This document shows positions 46,642 through 57,125 of a DNA stretch of 64,000 bases, in pieces. Within the stretch, counting starts at the first letter, position 1. Each line of letters begins with the position of its first letter. A program made the position numbers and the translations under genes. Source of the stretch: Streptomyces sp. P3. GTDB lineage: Bacteria > Actinomycetota > Actinomycetes > Streptomycetales > Streptomycetaceae. The stretch is taken from contig JAFEKX020000001.1 of NCBI GenBank assembly GCA_016893485.2, positions 2,542,001 to 2,606,000 of the forward strand, read 5' to 3'. Under the pieces are notes generated by a model that worked only from the letters and a program-made list of their open reading frames with translations, searched no databases and was not told where the DNA came from.

Positions 46642-47682
46642 TCAGAAGGTGCGGACGGGTCGCCAGTCACCGAGGTAGGCGGCAGGGGTGTGCAAGTCGG
46701 CCTCGGCGGGAGCGAGTTGGGGCCGGTTCTCCGGGACGGTGATCACGGAGCCCGGCCCCGTGTTGCGGTACTCGGCGAAGCGCATCGACTGCCAGGGATA
46801 GGCGTCGCGCATGTTCGTGTAGGGCGCGACCGGGTCGATGCCGGGCCCGATCCGGGAGTCCCGCACGACGAGGGACGGCCAGGCCGTCGTCTCGTACGAC
46901 GGGACCCACGGCCGGGCCAGCTTGTACGCGGCGTCCTCCGCGCCGGAGGTGATCCGGGAGCGGACCGCGAGGATGCCGTGCGGGTTGGCGCGGGCGGTGG
47001 ACGGGGCGAAGACCATGCCCTTGGGGGTGAAGGCCACGTCCCTTTGCAGGGTGTGGAAGTGGCAGTCGGCGAAGACCGCCGTGGCCCGCCCGAAGACGAA
47101 GTCGACGTCTCCCTCGATGTAGCAGTGCGAGAAGTACTGCCGGTCGAAGGCCTCAAGCGCCGACGTGTCCACGAACAGCGTGTCCTGGTGGGCGAGCAGA
47201 CGGACCCGCGAGAACCGCGAACGGTCGCCCGTCACATACGCGGCCACCGCCTGCGTCCCCGTGATCTCCGGATGGTCGGCGCGCAGCCAGTCGTTGGCGA
47301 GGGTGAGGTCCCGTACGGTCAGCCCGGGCGCCGCCGAGCTGAAGGTCGCGGAGCCCGCCGTACCGTACGTCCCCGAACCGTCCGGCTTCCGCGTCCCGTT
47401 GGCGTTGTCGTGGACGATGACGACGTCACGCGGATCGCGAGTGGCACCACGCAACGTCAACTCAGCAGCCGACACAGGCACGTTGACTACTTCGCGATAC
47501 GTCCCCGGGTGCACGACGATCGTCCAGCCGCTGCCGACGACCGCGTCGACGGCGGCCTGCACCGAGTCACCAGGCCGGACATGCAGCACACGGCGACGGC
47601 CTAGACCTACGGCGGGCCCGGCGCCGGCGGCCACCAGCCCACCGGCGATCCCCGCCAGGAGGGTGCGTCTGGGCAAGGCCAT
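46642..47682 (-). CDS. Secreted pectinesterase, carbohydrate esterase family 8 (copy A)
   Basis: 346 residues, unbroken. Short twin-arginine-like start (PRRTLLAGIAGGLVAAGAG). CE8 motifs: ADHPEITGTQAVAAYVTGD (Q loop), LLAHQDTLFVDTSALE (catalytic Asp), YIEGDVDFVFGRATAVF (second Asp) and AYKLARPWVPS (Arg and Trp). Removes methyl esters from pectin so lyases can act. Follows copy B with one base between the genes; the two copies are about 60 % alike by eye. Confidence 0.94.
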   Translation of the reverse strand: MALPRRTLLAGIAGGLVAAGAGPAVGLGRRRVLHVRPGDSVQAAVDAVVGSGWTIVVHPGTYREVVNVPVSAAELTLRGATRDPRDVVIVHDNANGTRKPDGSGTYGTAGSATFSSAAPGLTVRDLTLANDWLRADHPEITGTQAVAAYVTGDRSRFSRVRLLAHQDTLFVDTSALEAFDRQYFSHCYIEGDVDFVFGRATAVFADCHFHTLQRDVAFTPKGMVFAPSTARANPHGILAVRSRITSGAEDAAYKLARPWVPSYETTAWPSLVVRDSRIGPGIDPVAPYTNMRDAYPWQSMRFAEYRNTGPGSVITVPENRPQLAPAEADLHTPAAYLGDWRPVRTF

Positions 47683-47683
47683 C

Positions 47684-48837
47684 TCAGCGCCTCCGCCCCG
47701 GTGTCCAGTCACCGAGATACGCCTCGCGGGTGGCCGACTCGGCCTGCGCGGCGGTCAGTTGGGGCCGGTTCTCCGGCACGCTGATCACGGCACCGGGCCC
47801 CGTGTTGCGGTACTCCGCAAACCGTTGGCTCTGCCAGGGATAGGTGTCCGACATGTTGGTGTACGGCGCCACCGCGTCGATCCCGGCGCCCAGCTCCGTG
47901 TTCCGCACGGTGAGCATCGGGTGGGCGGTGGTGTCCGAACCGGGCACCCAGGGGCGGGCCAACTTGTAGTAGCCGCGCGGGGCTTCGCTGCTGACGCGAC
48001 TGTGCGTGACCAGGTAGCCGTGCGGGTTCGCCACCGCCGTGGAGGGCGCGAAGACGAAGCCGTACGGTGCCGTCGCCAGGTCGGTGCGGTTCAGGGTGCG
48101 GAAGTGGCAGTGGTCGTAGACGGCGGTCGCGCGCCCGAAGACGAAGTCGACGTCTCCCTCGACGTAGCAGCGCGTGTAGTACTGGCGGGCGAAGACGCCG
48201 AGCGCCAACGAGTCGGCGTACAGGGTGTCCTGGTGGCCGAGGAAGCGGCAGTCGAAGAACGCCGAGCGGTCGCCCTGCACCTTGACCGCGACCGCCTGGG
48301 TGCCGGTGATGCCGGGGTGGTCGGCGCGCAGCCAGTCGTTGGCGAAGGTGATCCCGCGGGCCGTGAACCCCTCGGTGCGGAGGGTTGTCGTCGCCGAGCC
48401 GGAGGTGCCGTAAGTACCCGAACCGTCGGGCTTCCGGGTGCCGTTGGCGTTGTCATAGACGATGACGACGTCACGCGGGTCCTCGCTCGCGCCGATCCAG
48501 GTCATCTCCGTAGCGGCGTCGGTGAGTTGGCCGGTCGCCGGATCGGTGACCCCGGTGAGGACCGTCTCGCGGTAGACGCCGGGTGCGAGGACCAGGATGT
48601 GTCCGGCGCCGGTCGCGGCGTTCACGGCGGACTGGACGGTGGTGAAGTCGCCCCGGCCGCGCGGGTCGACGTACAGGGTGAGCGGGGTGAGGCGCGCGGC
48701 GGGTGAGCCGTAGCGGCCGAACGGGCGGGTCTGCCGACGGCGAGGGCGGGGGCGGTGGTGAGGCCGAGCGCGACGCCCGCGCCGGCGCTCGCCATGAGGA
48801 ATCCTCTTCTGGACAGGGGCAGTTGGTGCGAGGGCAT
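47684..48837 (-). CDS. Secreted pectinesterase, carbohydrate esterase family 8 (copy B)
   Basis: About 384 residues. Clear Tat signal: LSRRGFLMASAGAGVALGLT to ALA. One frame break near 48735 in the linker after the signal. CE8 motifs: ADHPGITGTQAVAVKVQGD, FLGHQDTLYADSLALGVF, YVEGDVDFVFGRATAVYDH and YYKLARPWVPGSD. It shares NANGTRKPDGSGTYGT and YTNM-YPWQSQRFAEYRNTGP blocks with copy A, so a tandem duplication is likely. ATG 48837. Confidence 0.94.
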
Positions 48838-48926
48838 GCGGGTGCTCCTTCGCGGTGCGGCTCGTGAGGTGGCGCGGGGTGCCGGGCCGATCGGACGGGA
48901 CCGGCCCGGTGTCCGGCGTGGTGGTG

Positions 48927-50236
48927 TCAGCGCAGGCGGCCCGCGCCCGCGCCCCGGTCGACGAGGTACGGCACGGCCTTGGCGGGGTCGATCTTCGTGC
49001 GCAGGGTGGGTGTCCAGCCCGCGCCCGAACGGAGGATCTCGGTCGGAACTCCCGTGTTGTGGACGGCGATCAGGTCGGTGAGTCTGCCGTTGACGTAGTT
49101 GTCGGTGGCGGTGAGCGGCGCCTCGGACCACTTCTTGAGGATGGTGGCCTCGTCGATGCCGGCCGGGACCGTGAACGCGTTGTGTTCCGCGACGAGTTGG
49201 GACTCCAGGCCGATGCCGTAGCTGTAGCCGTAGCCCGGCTCGGCGACGAAGTGGTTGTTGTAGGAGTCGACTTGGCCGAAGCGGACGCGGGGTGCGCGCT
49301 CGACGAGGTTGGAGAACAGGTTGTGATGGAGCGTCACCTTCAGATGACCCCGGTCGACGGCGGCGGTGGAGGCGCTGTCGCTGTTGCCGATGAGGATCGT
49401 CTTGTCGTGGTCGGCGAAGACGTTCCAGGAGGCGGTGACGTAGTCGGCGCCCTTCACGACGTCGAGTTCACCGTCGTGCTGCTCGAAGATCCGCCCGAAG
49501 TAGGTGGGCAGCGAACTGTCCGGGTGGGCGCCGTCGGTGAACGTGTTGTGGTCCAACCCACATGCGTGGAGCCGTAGATGACGGCGCTGTCGTACTCGGA
49601 GTTCCAGTTGCCCGTGTCGCCGTCGGTCGGGTCCCACTGCGGGAAGCAGTCGAGGGGGCTCTCGAAGGAGAGGTTGCGGACGATGACGTTGTCGACGGCC
49701 TTGATCTGGAGGCTGGCGCCCTTGAAGCCGGCGTGCTTGCCGATGCCGATGATGGTGGTGTTGGCGGGGATGTACGCCTCGATGGCGGCGTACTGGTTGG
49801 CGGCGGAGACGCGGCGCAGGCCCTCGGGGCTGTCGGCGGGCTCGTTGTCGAGGTTCTGGTCGTAGCCCCAGACGGCGGGGTCGTAGGTGGCGAGGTACTG
49901 GGCGAAGTCGTAGCCGGGCGCGGCGAAGGAGTCGCAGCCCTCGGCATTGGCGTCGATCACGCCCTTGATTCCGATGATCTTCGGCGCGGTGCCGCCGGCG
50001 GCCAACGCGGCTTTGAAGTCAGCCCAGTTGGAGACGGTGTAGACGTGATCGCGGGTGGCCGCCGCGCCACCGCTGGTGCCGGTGCCGTAGGAGGCCCAGC
50101 CGTCGGCTGTGCCGAGGGTCTGCCGGTCGAGGGGGCGCGGATGGGCCTGGGCGGTGGTCGTGGTGACGGCGAGGGCCAGTGCGGTGCAGCCCACCAGCGT
50201 TGATATGACGCGTCCATGACACTTCTGTATATGCAC
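48927..50236 (-). CDS. Secreted pectate lyase, polysaccharide lyase family 1 type
   Basis: About 436 residues. Signal peptide STLVGCTALALAVTTTTAQA. Beta-helix lyase: VSNWADFKAALAAGGTAPKI, IPANTTIIGIGKHAGFKGAS, VGLDHNTFTDGAHPDS (Ca-site Asp region, just after a break near 49560), GELDVVKGADYVTASWNVF, and the catalytic Arg loop NLVERAPRVRFGQVDSYNNH. GTG 50236. One break only. Between the acetylesterase and pectinesterase genes in the same direction. Confidence 0.94.
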
Positions 50237-50253
50237 TGTGCGGGTCTCCTTGT

Positions 50254-51041
50254 TCAGAGGACCGGGGCGTCCGTCGCCTCGGGCCAGGTGATCCAGGACG
50301 TCGGAATGTCCTCGTGCAGCCGGACGACATCACGCGAGGCGAGCACCCGGGTGCGCGGCAACTCCCGCGCCACGAGCCGCGCCACGGCGATCGCACCGGG
50401 CGGATTGAAGTGCGTGTTGTCCTGCTCGGTGTCGGTCCAGTTGAAGTAGATCTTGGTCTTCTCCACCCCGAGCCGCTGCCACAGCGCGAGCGACAACGCC
50501 TCGATGTCGAGCAGCGCGACGCGTTCCTCGTTGGCGAGCGCCCGCATCGCCGCCGGGTAATCCCCGTGCGTCGGCAGCGCGTTGCCGTCGACGTCGAACC
50601 TGCGCCGCTCGACGGGGGTGGCGAGCACCGGCCGGGCGCCATGAGCCCGAGCCCCTTCGATGTACAGCCGCAGATAATCCTGGTACGTCGTCCACGGCTC
50701 GGTGTAGCGAGTGGGATCGCCGCTCTTCTCGTCGTTGTGCGCGAACTGCACGAGAAGGAGATCACCGGGCCGGATGGCGGAAAGGATCGCATCGAGCCGC
50801 CCCTCATCGACGAAGCTCTTCGAACTCCGCCCGTTCACGGCCTGATTGGAGACCTTCACCGCCTTGCGCAGAAAGAAGGAAGCGCCATTCCCCACCCGGT
50901 CTCCGGCGCTTCGGTGGAGTACTTCTGGGCGGCGGTGGAATCCCCGGCGATGTAGAGAGTGCGGTCCCGTCGAACACCCCCACCACGTAAAGGAACAGCG
51001 GCGAGAGCACCTAGGGCAACCTGCCTACGACTGAGAGACAC
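50254..51041 (-). CDS. Secreted SGNH hydrolase, rhamnogalacturonan acetylesterase-like (CE12 type)
   Basis: About 263 residues. Start GTG 51041 with GAGAGGTGA upstream; a short twin-arginine leader SLSRRQVALGALAAVPL. SGNH blocks: Ser in LYIAGDSTAAQKYSTEAPE, NGRSSKSFVDEGRLD, Asn in LLLVQFAHNDEKSGDP, and Asp/His in DTEQDNTHFNPPGAIAVA. One frame break near 50893. Removes acetyl groups from rhamnogalacturonan in this family; pectin context agrees. Confidence 0.9.
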
Positions 51042-51082
51042 GATCGACTCACCTCTCGGCTTCTGTCGTTTGTCTTTTGTCT

Positions 51083-51150
51083 TCAGGGGCGCGGGGAACT
51101 GCGCGACCAGCCACAACGGGCCGGCAGTCCCCCACAACCGAAACCACCCC
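51083..51150. repeat. Dispersed intergenic repeat, copy 2
   Basis: GGGGCGCGGGGAACTGCGCG and CCAGCCACAACGGGCC; the 22-base core 51093-51114 equals 37715-37736. Located between the acetylesterase start and the sugar-binding-protein stop, so it may separate their transcripts. Confidence 0.7.
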
Positions 51151-51152
51151 AT

Positions 51153-52490
51153 TCAGTGGTTCTTCTTCCAGTCCGCCTGAGCCTTGTTCAACTGGTCGGC
51201 CAACGCGTCCAGGAACGACTTCGCCGTCACCTTCCCCAACAGCAGCTTCTGGAAGTTCGGCTCGTTGTCCGCCTTGGAGATCGTGTTCCAGTCCGGCAGG
51301 TAGTACGGCAACTGCACGATCTTCGTGTCGGCCCCGTTCAACGCCTCCGCCGCCAACTGCGTGGGCTCGGACTTCTGGATCCACGCCGCGTCGGCCGCGT
51401 CGGTGTTGGCCGGCACCTGCCCCGCCGACTCGTTGTACTTCGAGTTCTCCGCCGGAGAAACCGCGAACTCGACGAACTTCCAGGCCGCTTCCTTGTTCTT
51501 GCTGGACTTGAACAGACTCAGGCCGTCGACGGGGTTGGAGATCTGCACCCGTGTACCGTCGTCCAGCGTCGGATTGGGAATCCCCTTGAACTTGTCCGCG
51601 CCCAGCGCCTTCAGATGGTCCTGGTACGACCCGAGGTTGTGACTCAGCATTCCGATCGTGCCGCTGTCCCACTGCGCGACCATCTTCGTGAAGTCGTTGT
51701 TCAGGTCGGCGGACGGAGTGTCCTTCTTGAACAGCCCGACGTACTTCGCCAACGCGGCAACGTTCTTCGGGTCGTTGACGGTCGTCTTGTCGCCGTTCCA
51801 GAAGGACGTGATCCCGGTCTGCCCGTACACCGCGTCCAATGCCGGCGCGATGGACCCCTCGCCACCCCGAATGGTGAACCCGAACTTGTTCTTCGCCTTG
51901 TCGGTGAGTCTGTCGGCGGCGGCGTAGAACTTCGACCAGGTGGTGGGCGCGTCCAGCCCGGCCGCCTTGAACAGATCGGTGCGGTACCACAGCGTGCCGT
52001 TGTTGGCGGAGGTGGGGATCTGGTACAGCGTGTTCCCACCGCCCGCGCTCTTGCTGACGTCGAGCAGGTTCTGACTCAACTTCCCGTTCAGAGAACTGGA
52101 CTTGAGCCGGCTGTCCAACGGCTCCAGCGCCCCCTGCACCGCCACCTCGGCCAGCACCGCCGTCCCGACCCCGCCGACATCGGGCAGCCCGCCGCCCTGG
52201 ATCGCGGTGTCGTACTTGGACTGGGCGCTCGCGGCGGGTATCCCGACGTACTTGACCTTGATGTCGGGGTTCTTCTTCTCGAAGTCCGCGATGATCTGCT
52301 TCCAGATGTCGGTGCGGACACCGCCGTTGTTGTCCCAGAAGGTGATCGTGCCCCTGCCCGATCCCTCGCCGCCCTTGTCCCCCGCTGCCCCGCTGCCGTC
52401 GTCGCCGCAGGCGGTGGCGGTCAGCGCGAGCACGGAGCCCAGGGCGACGGCCAGTGCGGCACGCCTGTTCCTGCGGATGCTGGTCTTCAT
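51153..52490 (-). CDS. Sugar ABC transporter substrate-binding lipoprotein (CUT1)
   Basis: 445 residues, unbroken. Signal RRAALAVALGSVLALTATAC with lipobox Cys near residue 28. Family 1 solute-binding features: ITFWDNNGGVRTDIWKQIIA, YQIPTSANNGTLWYRTDLF, AWKFVEFAVSPAENSKYNES. ATG 52490. It should serve the MalF/MalG pair at 56240-58057, from which it is separated by three genes in the same direction. Ligand unknown: an arabino- or galacturono-oligosaccharide fits the neighbours. Confidence 0.93.
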   Translation of the reverse strand: MKTSIRRNRRAALAVALGSVLALTATACGDDGSGAAGDKGGEGSGRGTITFWDNNGGVRTDIWKQIIADFEKKNPDIKVKYVGIPAASAQSKYDTAIQGGGLPDVGGVGTAVLAEVAVQGALEPLDSRLKSSSLNGKLSQNLLDVSKSAGGGNTLYQIPTSANNGTLWYRTDLFKAAGLDAPTTWSKFYAAADRLTDKAKNKFGFTIRGGEGSIAPALDAVYGQTGITSFWNGDKTTVNDPKNVAALAKYVGLFKKDTPSADLNNDFTKMVAQWDSGTIGMLSHNLGSYQDHLKALGADKFKGIPNPTLDDGTRVQISNPVDGLSLFKSSKNKEAAWKFVEFAVSPAENSKYNESAGQVPANTDAADAAWIQKSEPTQLAAEALNGADTKIVQLPYYLPDWNTISKADNEPNFQKLLLGKVTAKSFLDALADQLNKAQADWKKNH

Positions 52491-52543
52491 AGGTCGGCTC
52501 TCTTCTGATGGATCCAACGGGGTGGTGACGTCACAGAGGACGG

Positions 52544-52555
52544 GCAAGCGCTTGC
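52544..52555. promoter_or_regulatory. LacI-type operator upstream of the sugar-binding protein gene
   Basis: GCAAGCGCTTGC, a perfect 12-base palindrome with the central CG step usual for LacI-family sites, 54 bases upstream of ATG 52490. A second, one-base-off version lies at 58122-58133 before malF. No LacI gene is in the window. Confidence 0.6.
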
Positions 52556-52604
52556 TACGGAGGTGCGTCATTGCGACTCCCAACAGGCGTACGGGCAGGG
52601 CGAG

Positions 52605-54182
52605 TCAGTGGAGCGAACTGATCCGGAACCGGGCGAAGCCGGCCGCGCCGGCATGTCCCGTGCCGACGGGCGCGAGCGCGAACAGCCCGAGCAGGGCGCC
52701 GACCCAGCGCCACGGGGTGGCGGCGAAGACCTGGCCGCTCGGACGCGGCCCGTCCCCGACGTCGTAGAAGAAGCGGCAGCGTGCGCCCGTGCCGGTCTCG
52801 ATGCGGAGGCGGACCCGGCCCGAGGGTGCGGGGCGGGGCTCGCTCGCGTCGCGTTCGCTCCCCACTGCCCGAAAGGCGTGGGAGGTGCCCCCACGCCGAC
52901 GGGTTCGGCGAAGCGGTGGACGAGCATCACCGTGCCGTCCGCGCCCCGCTGCAACCCGATCCAGCTGTACGCGTCACCGAGCACGGCGAGTCCGGCACGC
53001 GCGCCCGACTCCTCGCTGTGCAGCCGCAGTTCGACCTCGACCGCGACGGGTTCGGCGGGGAGGCGCTGGGTGAGGAGGTTCGGGAGGCGGCGCAGGTCAT
53101 GGGTGTCGGTGGTGCGGGCGCAGGTCAGGCGGAGGCCGTCGCCGGAGTGGTGGGTGGCCCAGCCGTCCTGCGGGTTCGCCGTCCACTGCCACTGGCGACC
53201 GTACCGTCCGCCAGGGAAGTCGTCGTCGGTGGCGGGCGCGGCGGGCGGCTGCGGCGGGAGATCCGGTTTCCGGTGTACGGCCACGGGGGCGCCCGCGTCG
53301 CCGATGACCGGCCAGCCTCCCCACTCTCGGCTTCGCTCGACCGGGAGGTGCCCCCACCGTCCCAGCGCATCGGTTGGAGGTGGACCAACCGGCCGTAGGC
53401 GCCGCGCTGTTGGAAGTGCAGAAACCAGTCCTCGCCGGACGGGGTGCTCACCCACGCGCCCTGGTGGGGGCCGTTGACGTCGGTGTCCCCCTGCTCCAGG
53501 ACGACCTTCTCCTCGTACGGTCCGAAGAAGCCGCGTGCGCGGAACGCGCCCTGCCAGCCGGTCTCGACTCCCCCGCGGGGGCCAGAATCCAGAACCAGCC
53601 GTCGTGCAGGTGGAGTTTGGGGCCCTCCAGGGTGAACCAGCCGGGGATGCGGTCGGCGTCGACGATGACCTTGCCGTCGTCGAGGAGGGTCGTGCCGTCG
53701 GGGTGCATGCGGTGGCCGGTGAGGCGGTTCTTGATGCCCGCGCGGGACTTGGCCCAGGCGTGCACGAGGTAGGCCTCGTCGTGGTCGTCGTCCCACAGCG
53801 GGCAGGGGTCGATGAGGCCCTTGCCCTCCTTGAGGAGGTGCGGGCGGCTCCAAGGGCCGCGTATCTCGGGGGCGTTGACCTGGAAGATGCCCTGGTCGGG
53901 GTCGCCCCAGAAGATCCAGAAGCGTTCGTCGTGATACCTCAACGCCGGTGCCCACACACCGCAGTCGTGCCGTGGGGTGGTGAACTCCGCTGCGGGTTCC
54001 AGGCGTTGGAGGGCGTGGCCGATCAGGGTCCAGTTGACGAGGTCGCGGGAGTGCAGCAGGGGCAGGCCCGGTACGCGGCCGAAGCTGGACGCGGTGAGGT
54101 AGAAGTCGTCGCCGACGCGGATGACGTCCGGGTCGGACCAGTCGGCCTTCAGGACGGGGTTGGTGTACGTCTCGTGGGTCAC
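52605..54182 (-). CDS. GH43 glycoside hydrolase with C-terminal concanavalin-like domain
   Basis: Beta-xylosidase/alpha-L-arabinofuranosidase-type, about 525 residues, no signal peptide. GTG 54182. GH43 module: NPVLKADWSDPDVIRVGDDF (general base Asp), TTPRHDCGVWAPALRYHDER, GLIDPCPLWDDDHDEAYLVH, GWFTLEGPKLHLHDGWFWIL (general acid Glu). C-terminal domain: GRQWQWTANPQDGW, LAVLGDAYSWIGLQRGADGT, WRWVGALLGLFALAPVG. Breaks near 53575, 53330 and 52820. Two inserted repeats (52857-52896, 53316-53358) add peptides in the C-terminal half. Cytoplasmic, so it acts on imported oligosaccharides. Confidence 0.88.
52857..52896. repeat. Palindromic repeat inside GH43, copy a
   Basis: CTCCCCACTGCCCGAAAGGC then GTGGGAGGTGCCCCCACGCC. 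It shares CTCCCCACT and GGGAGGTGCCCCCAC with 53316-53358 and is translated as GVGAPPTPFGQWG. Confidence 0.6.
53316..53358. repeat. Palindromic repeat inside GH43, copy b
   Basis: CCTCCCCACTCTCGGCTTCG then CTCGACCGGGAGGTGCCCCCACC. The CTCGGCTTCGCTCG core also occurs, inverted, in the cobQ element at 1479-1519. Translated as GGTSRSSEAESGE. Confidence 0.6.
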
Positions 54183-55024
54183 CGGCCGACCGCCTTCCGC
54201 ACGAGCGCGGCGGCCTCGGCGCGGTCCAGGCGGCCGTCGGCGACGACGGTGACGATCCGCCGTACGACCGTGTCGCCGGGCGGGATCGGCAGCCGTTCGT
54301 CCGTCGCCAACGAGGCGCCCACGCCCGGGTATTCGGCGGTGCGGACGAACCACGGGTCGCGGCGGGTGCGGTCGGTGGCGCCGGCGAAGACGAGGGTCCA
54401 GCCGGTGCCGGCGAGGGCGAGCCAGTCGGCGCGGGTGCCGTGGACCTCCGGTTCGCCCTCGCGGTCGGCGGTGAAGACGCTCGGGGCCCCGGCCTCCCTG
54501 CGGGCCCGCCAGAAGAAGCCGCCGTACGCGGCTCCGGGGCGTCCGTTGGTGGCGGGGCTGCCGATCGAGAGGGCGTCCGGTGTGACGTTGGTGAGGGAGA
54601 AGGTGAAGTCCAACGCCCAGGCCGTGCCGGTGAGTTCGGTGGCCGCGACCGTACGGCGTTCGCGGAGCAGTTCGGCTCCGGAGGCCACCCAGCGGAGTTC
54701 CTCGACGAAGCCGTCGGGGTCGCGGAGCTGGAAGCCGGAGTGGCGTTGGGCGCCGTGGTTGTCCAGTTCCGTGGGGCCCTGGCCCTGGACGTAGGTGCGA
54801 CCGCCCCAGAAGTTGTGCCCCTCGACGTCGGGAACGGCGACACCGACGCCGAGGTGGTGGGTGTGGTCGACGGGGCTCGACTCGGTGACCGCCGTGCCCG
54901 CGAGGGTGGTCACGGGGTGCAGATACGGGCGCGGGGAGAGCCGGTCGGGCAGCTCGGGCCGGGTGACGTACCGGGCGACCGGGCGGCCCGCGACGCGCAG
55001 CACCGGCGTGTCATGGGTGATCAT
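54179..55024 (-). CDS. DUF6807/PmoA-family protein
   Basis: 281 residues, unbroken. Family signs: SPVDHTHHLGVGVAVPDVEG (the His pair), NFWGGRTYVQGQGPTELDN, DFTFSLTNVTPDALSIGSPA and RPGAAYGGFFWRARR. These proteins accompany sugar oxidoreductases in Streptomyces but have no proven activity that I know. Overlaps GH43 by four bases downstream and the oxidoreductase stop (TGATG) upstream, so it is part of the same translation-coupled unit. Confidence 0.88.
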   Translation of the reverse strand: MITHDTPVLRVAGRPVARYVTRPELPDRLSPRPYLHPVTTLAGTAVTESSPVDHTHHLGVGVAVPDVEGHNFWGGRTYVQGQGPTELDNHGAQRHSGFQLRDPDGFVEELRWVASGAELLRERRTVAATELTGTAWALDFTFSLTNVTPDALSIGSPATNGRPGAAYGGFFWRARREAGAPSVFTADREGEPEVHGTRADWLALAGTGWTLVFAGATDRTRRDPWFVRTAEYPGVGASLATDERLPIPPGDTVVRRIVTVVADGRLDRAEAAALVRKAVGR

Positions 55025-56190
55025 CAGGTGCTCACCTCTTTCGGTGGGGCCCAGGCGGCGCCCAGTTCGGAGTAGAGGGCGAGGGTGTCGGCCGCCGCCG
55101 TGACCAGTGCGTCGATGCCGGGGACGACCCGGCGGTGCTCGGTGGGGATCACATGCCAGGCGCCGGTGGGCAGTTGGGCCGGGTCGGGGGCCTGGCGGAT
55201 CGCCTCGACGACCTTCATGAAGGCGCCGGTCGCGTCGGGTTCGACCAACAGGGCGTCGCCGTCGGTGAGATGGGCGACGAGGTTCTCCAGCAGGTCGGTG
55301 CGGCCGTACTCGAACTCCTCGGGGCCGTGGCCCGCGCGCTGGAGCAGGACTCGGTCCTGCTTGTACCAGTAGGTGATGCGGCCCTCGGTGCCGTGCACCA
55401 ACACGTAGGGCTCGCCGGGGTGTTCGGCACACAGGGTCGCCGCGACGGTGACCGGGCGGCCCTGGACGGTGCTGACGCGGACGCAGGAGGTGTCGTCGGA
55501 CTCGATGTCGTTGGCCCGCAGGAGTTCGGTCTCGATGCGGACGACGTCCTCGGCGCGGGTCGTCTCGTTGAGGGCGAGGGCGGTGGCGACGGCGTGCGCG
55601 GGGGTTGGTGAGCGCCCCGTCGATCACGTCGACGCCGTTCAGGCGCCGCTTGCCCGCCCAGGGGGCGCGCCGGTAGTACGCCTCGTCGCGGGCCCAGGCA
55701 CCGGCGCCGCCGACCCCGGTCACCGTGCCGATCGCACCCTTCTCGATCAGTTCGCGGACCGCGGGCACGGCGTGCGAGCCGAGCGACTGGAACCCGATCT
55801 GGCAGACCACGCCGGCCGCGGCGACCCCGTCGGCCATGCGGCGGAACTCGGCGTACGACGGCGCGGGCGGCTTCTCCAGCAGCAGGTGCACGCCCCGCTT
55901 CGCGGCGGCCAGGGCGAGGTCTGTGTGGGTCGGGATCGGGGTGCAGACCACGGCGACCCGCGCGCCGGTGGAGTCCAGGAGGGCGCCGAAGTCCGGTGAC
56001 TGCGCGGGAGTTCGCCCCCGAACTCCTCCTCGGTCAGCGGGATCAGCTCGCAGATCCCGGCGAGTCGCACGAGCCCCTTGCCCTGGAGCCTGCGGATGTT
56101 CTCGACGTGCCAGCGGCCGTGACCGCGCGCACCGGCGAGGACGATGGGGACGGGCGTGGAGACGGTCGTAGGACCGGTAATGGGGTTCAT
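55024..56190 (-). CDS. Gfo/Idh/MocA-family NAD(P)-dependent oxidoreductase
   Basis: About 389 residues. Rossmann N-terminus PIVLAGARGHGRWHVENIRR (GxRGHG), then VAVVCTPIPTHTDLALAA and the family EKP motif in HLLLEKPPAPSYAEFRRM; C-terminal sheet domain with RLNGVDVIDGALTNPLAHAV. Breaks near 56012 and 55603. ATG 56190. Sits between the MalG permease and the DUF6807 gene. It may oxidise or isomerise an imported sugar. Confidence 0.9.
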
Positions 56191-56239
56191 GGGATTCTCC
56201 CTGCTTCGACGATCTTCGTCAGCAGGGTAAGCGGTTGCC

Positions 56240-57125
56240 TCATCCCTTCACCGCCCCCGCGCTGAAGCCGGTGATCAGCCACTTCTGGATGAAGGCGAAC
56301 ACGATCACCACCGGTACGGCCGCGATGATGCCGCCCGCGGCGAGCGCGCCGAGGTCGACGCTGTCGGCGCCCATCAGGGTGTTGAGGCCGACCGGGATCG
56401 TCTGCTTGCTCTGGTCGGACAGGAACATCAGGGCGAACAGGAAGTGGTTCCAGGCATGCACGAAGGCGAAGGAGCCGACGGCGATCAACCCGGGCCGCAG
56501 CAGCGGGAGTACGACGATGCGGAACGCGGCGAAGCGGTCGCAGCCGTCGACCCAGGCGGCCTCCTCCAGGGACTGCGGGACGTTCCGGATGAAGCCGCTG
56601 ATCAGGATCATCGACAGGGGCAGCTGGAAGACGGTCTCCGCGATGACCACACTGCCGAGCGAGTTGATCATCTGGAGCTTGGCGAAGATCTGGAACAGCG
56701 GTACCAACAGCAGGGCGCCCGGCACGGAATTGGGAGCAGAGCAGGGCCAGCATGAACGCGCGCTTGACCCTGAACTCGAAACGGGCGAGAGCGTAGCCGC
56801 CGGCCAGGGCGACCACCGTGGTGAGGATCAGGGTGGCGACGCCGACGTAGACGCTGTTCTGGAAGTAGACGCCGAAGCTGCGGTCGGTCCACACCTTCTG
56901 GAAGTGGTCGAAGGTCATCGGCCAGGGCACCAACGACGTCGAACCGGCCGGGCGGAACGCGAAGAGGAGGATCCAGTAGAAGGGGATCAGGGTGAAGACG
57001 AGGTAGATCCCCAGGGGGACGTAGATCTGCCAGCGCGGGACCTCGTCCCAGGCGCGGCGGACCGTGCGCGGCTGGTGCGGGGCGGCGGACTCCCGCTCGC
57101 GGGCCGGGGCGATCTCGGTGATCAC
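56240..57125 (-). CDS. Sugar ABC transporter permease, MalG type
   Basis: About 295 residues, six helices. One helix near the start (YVPLGIYLVFTLIPFYWILL), the EAA loop NVPQSLEEAAWVDGCDRFAA and the C-terminus QKWLITGFSAGAVKG are typical. One break near 56728. GTG 57125 overlaps the MalF stop by four bases. Pairs with MalF; the ATPase is not in the window, as usual in Streptomyces, where the shared MsiK ATPase serves CUT1 systems. Confidence 0.93.
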
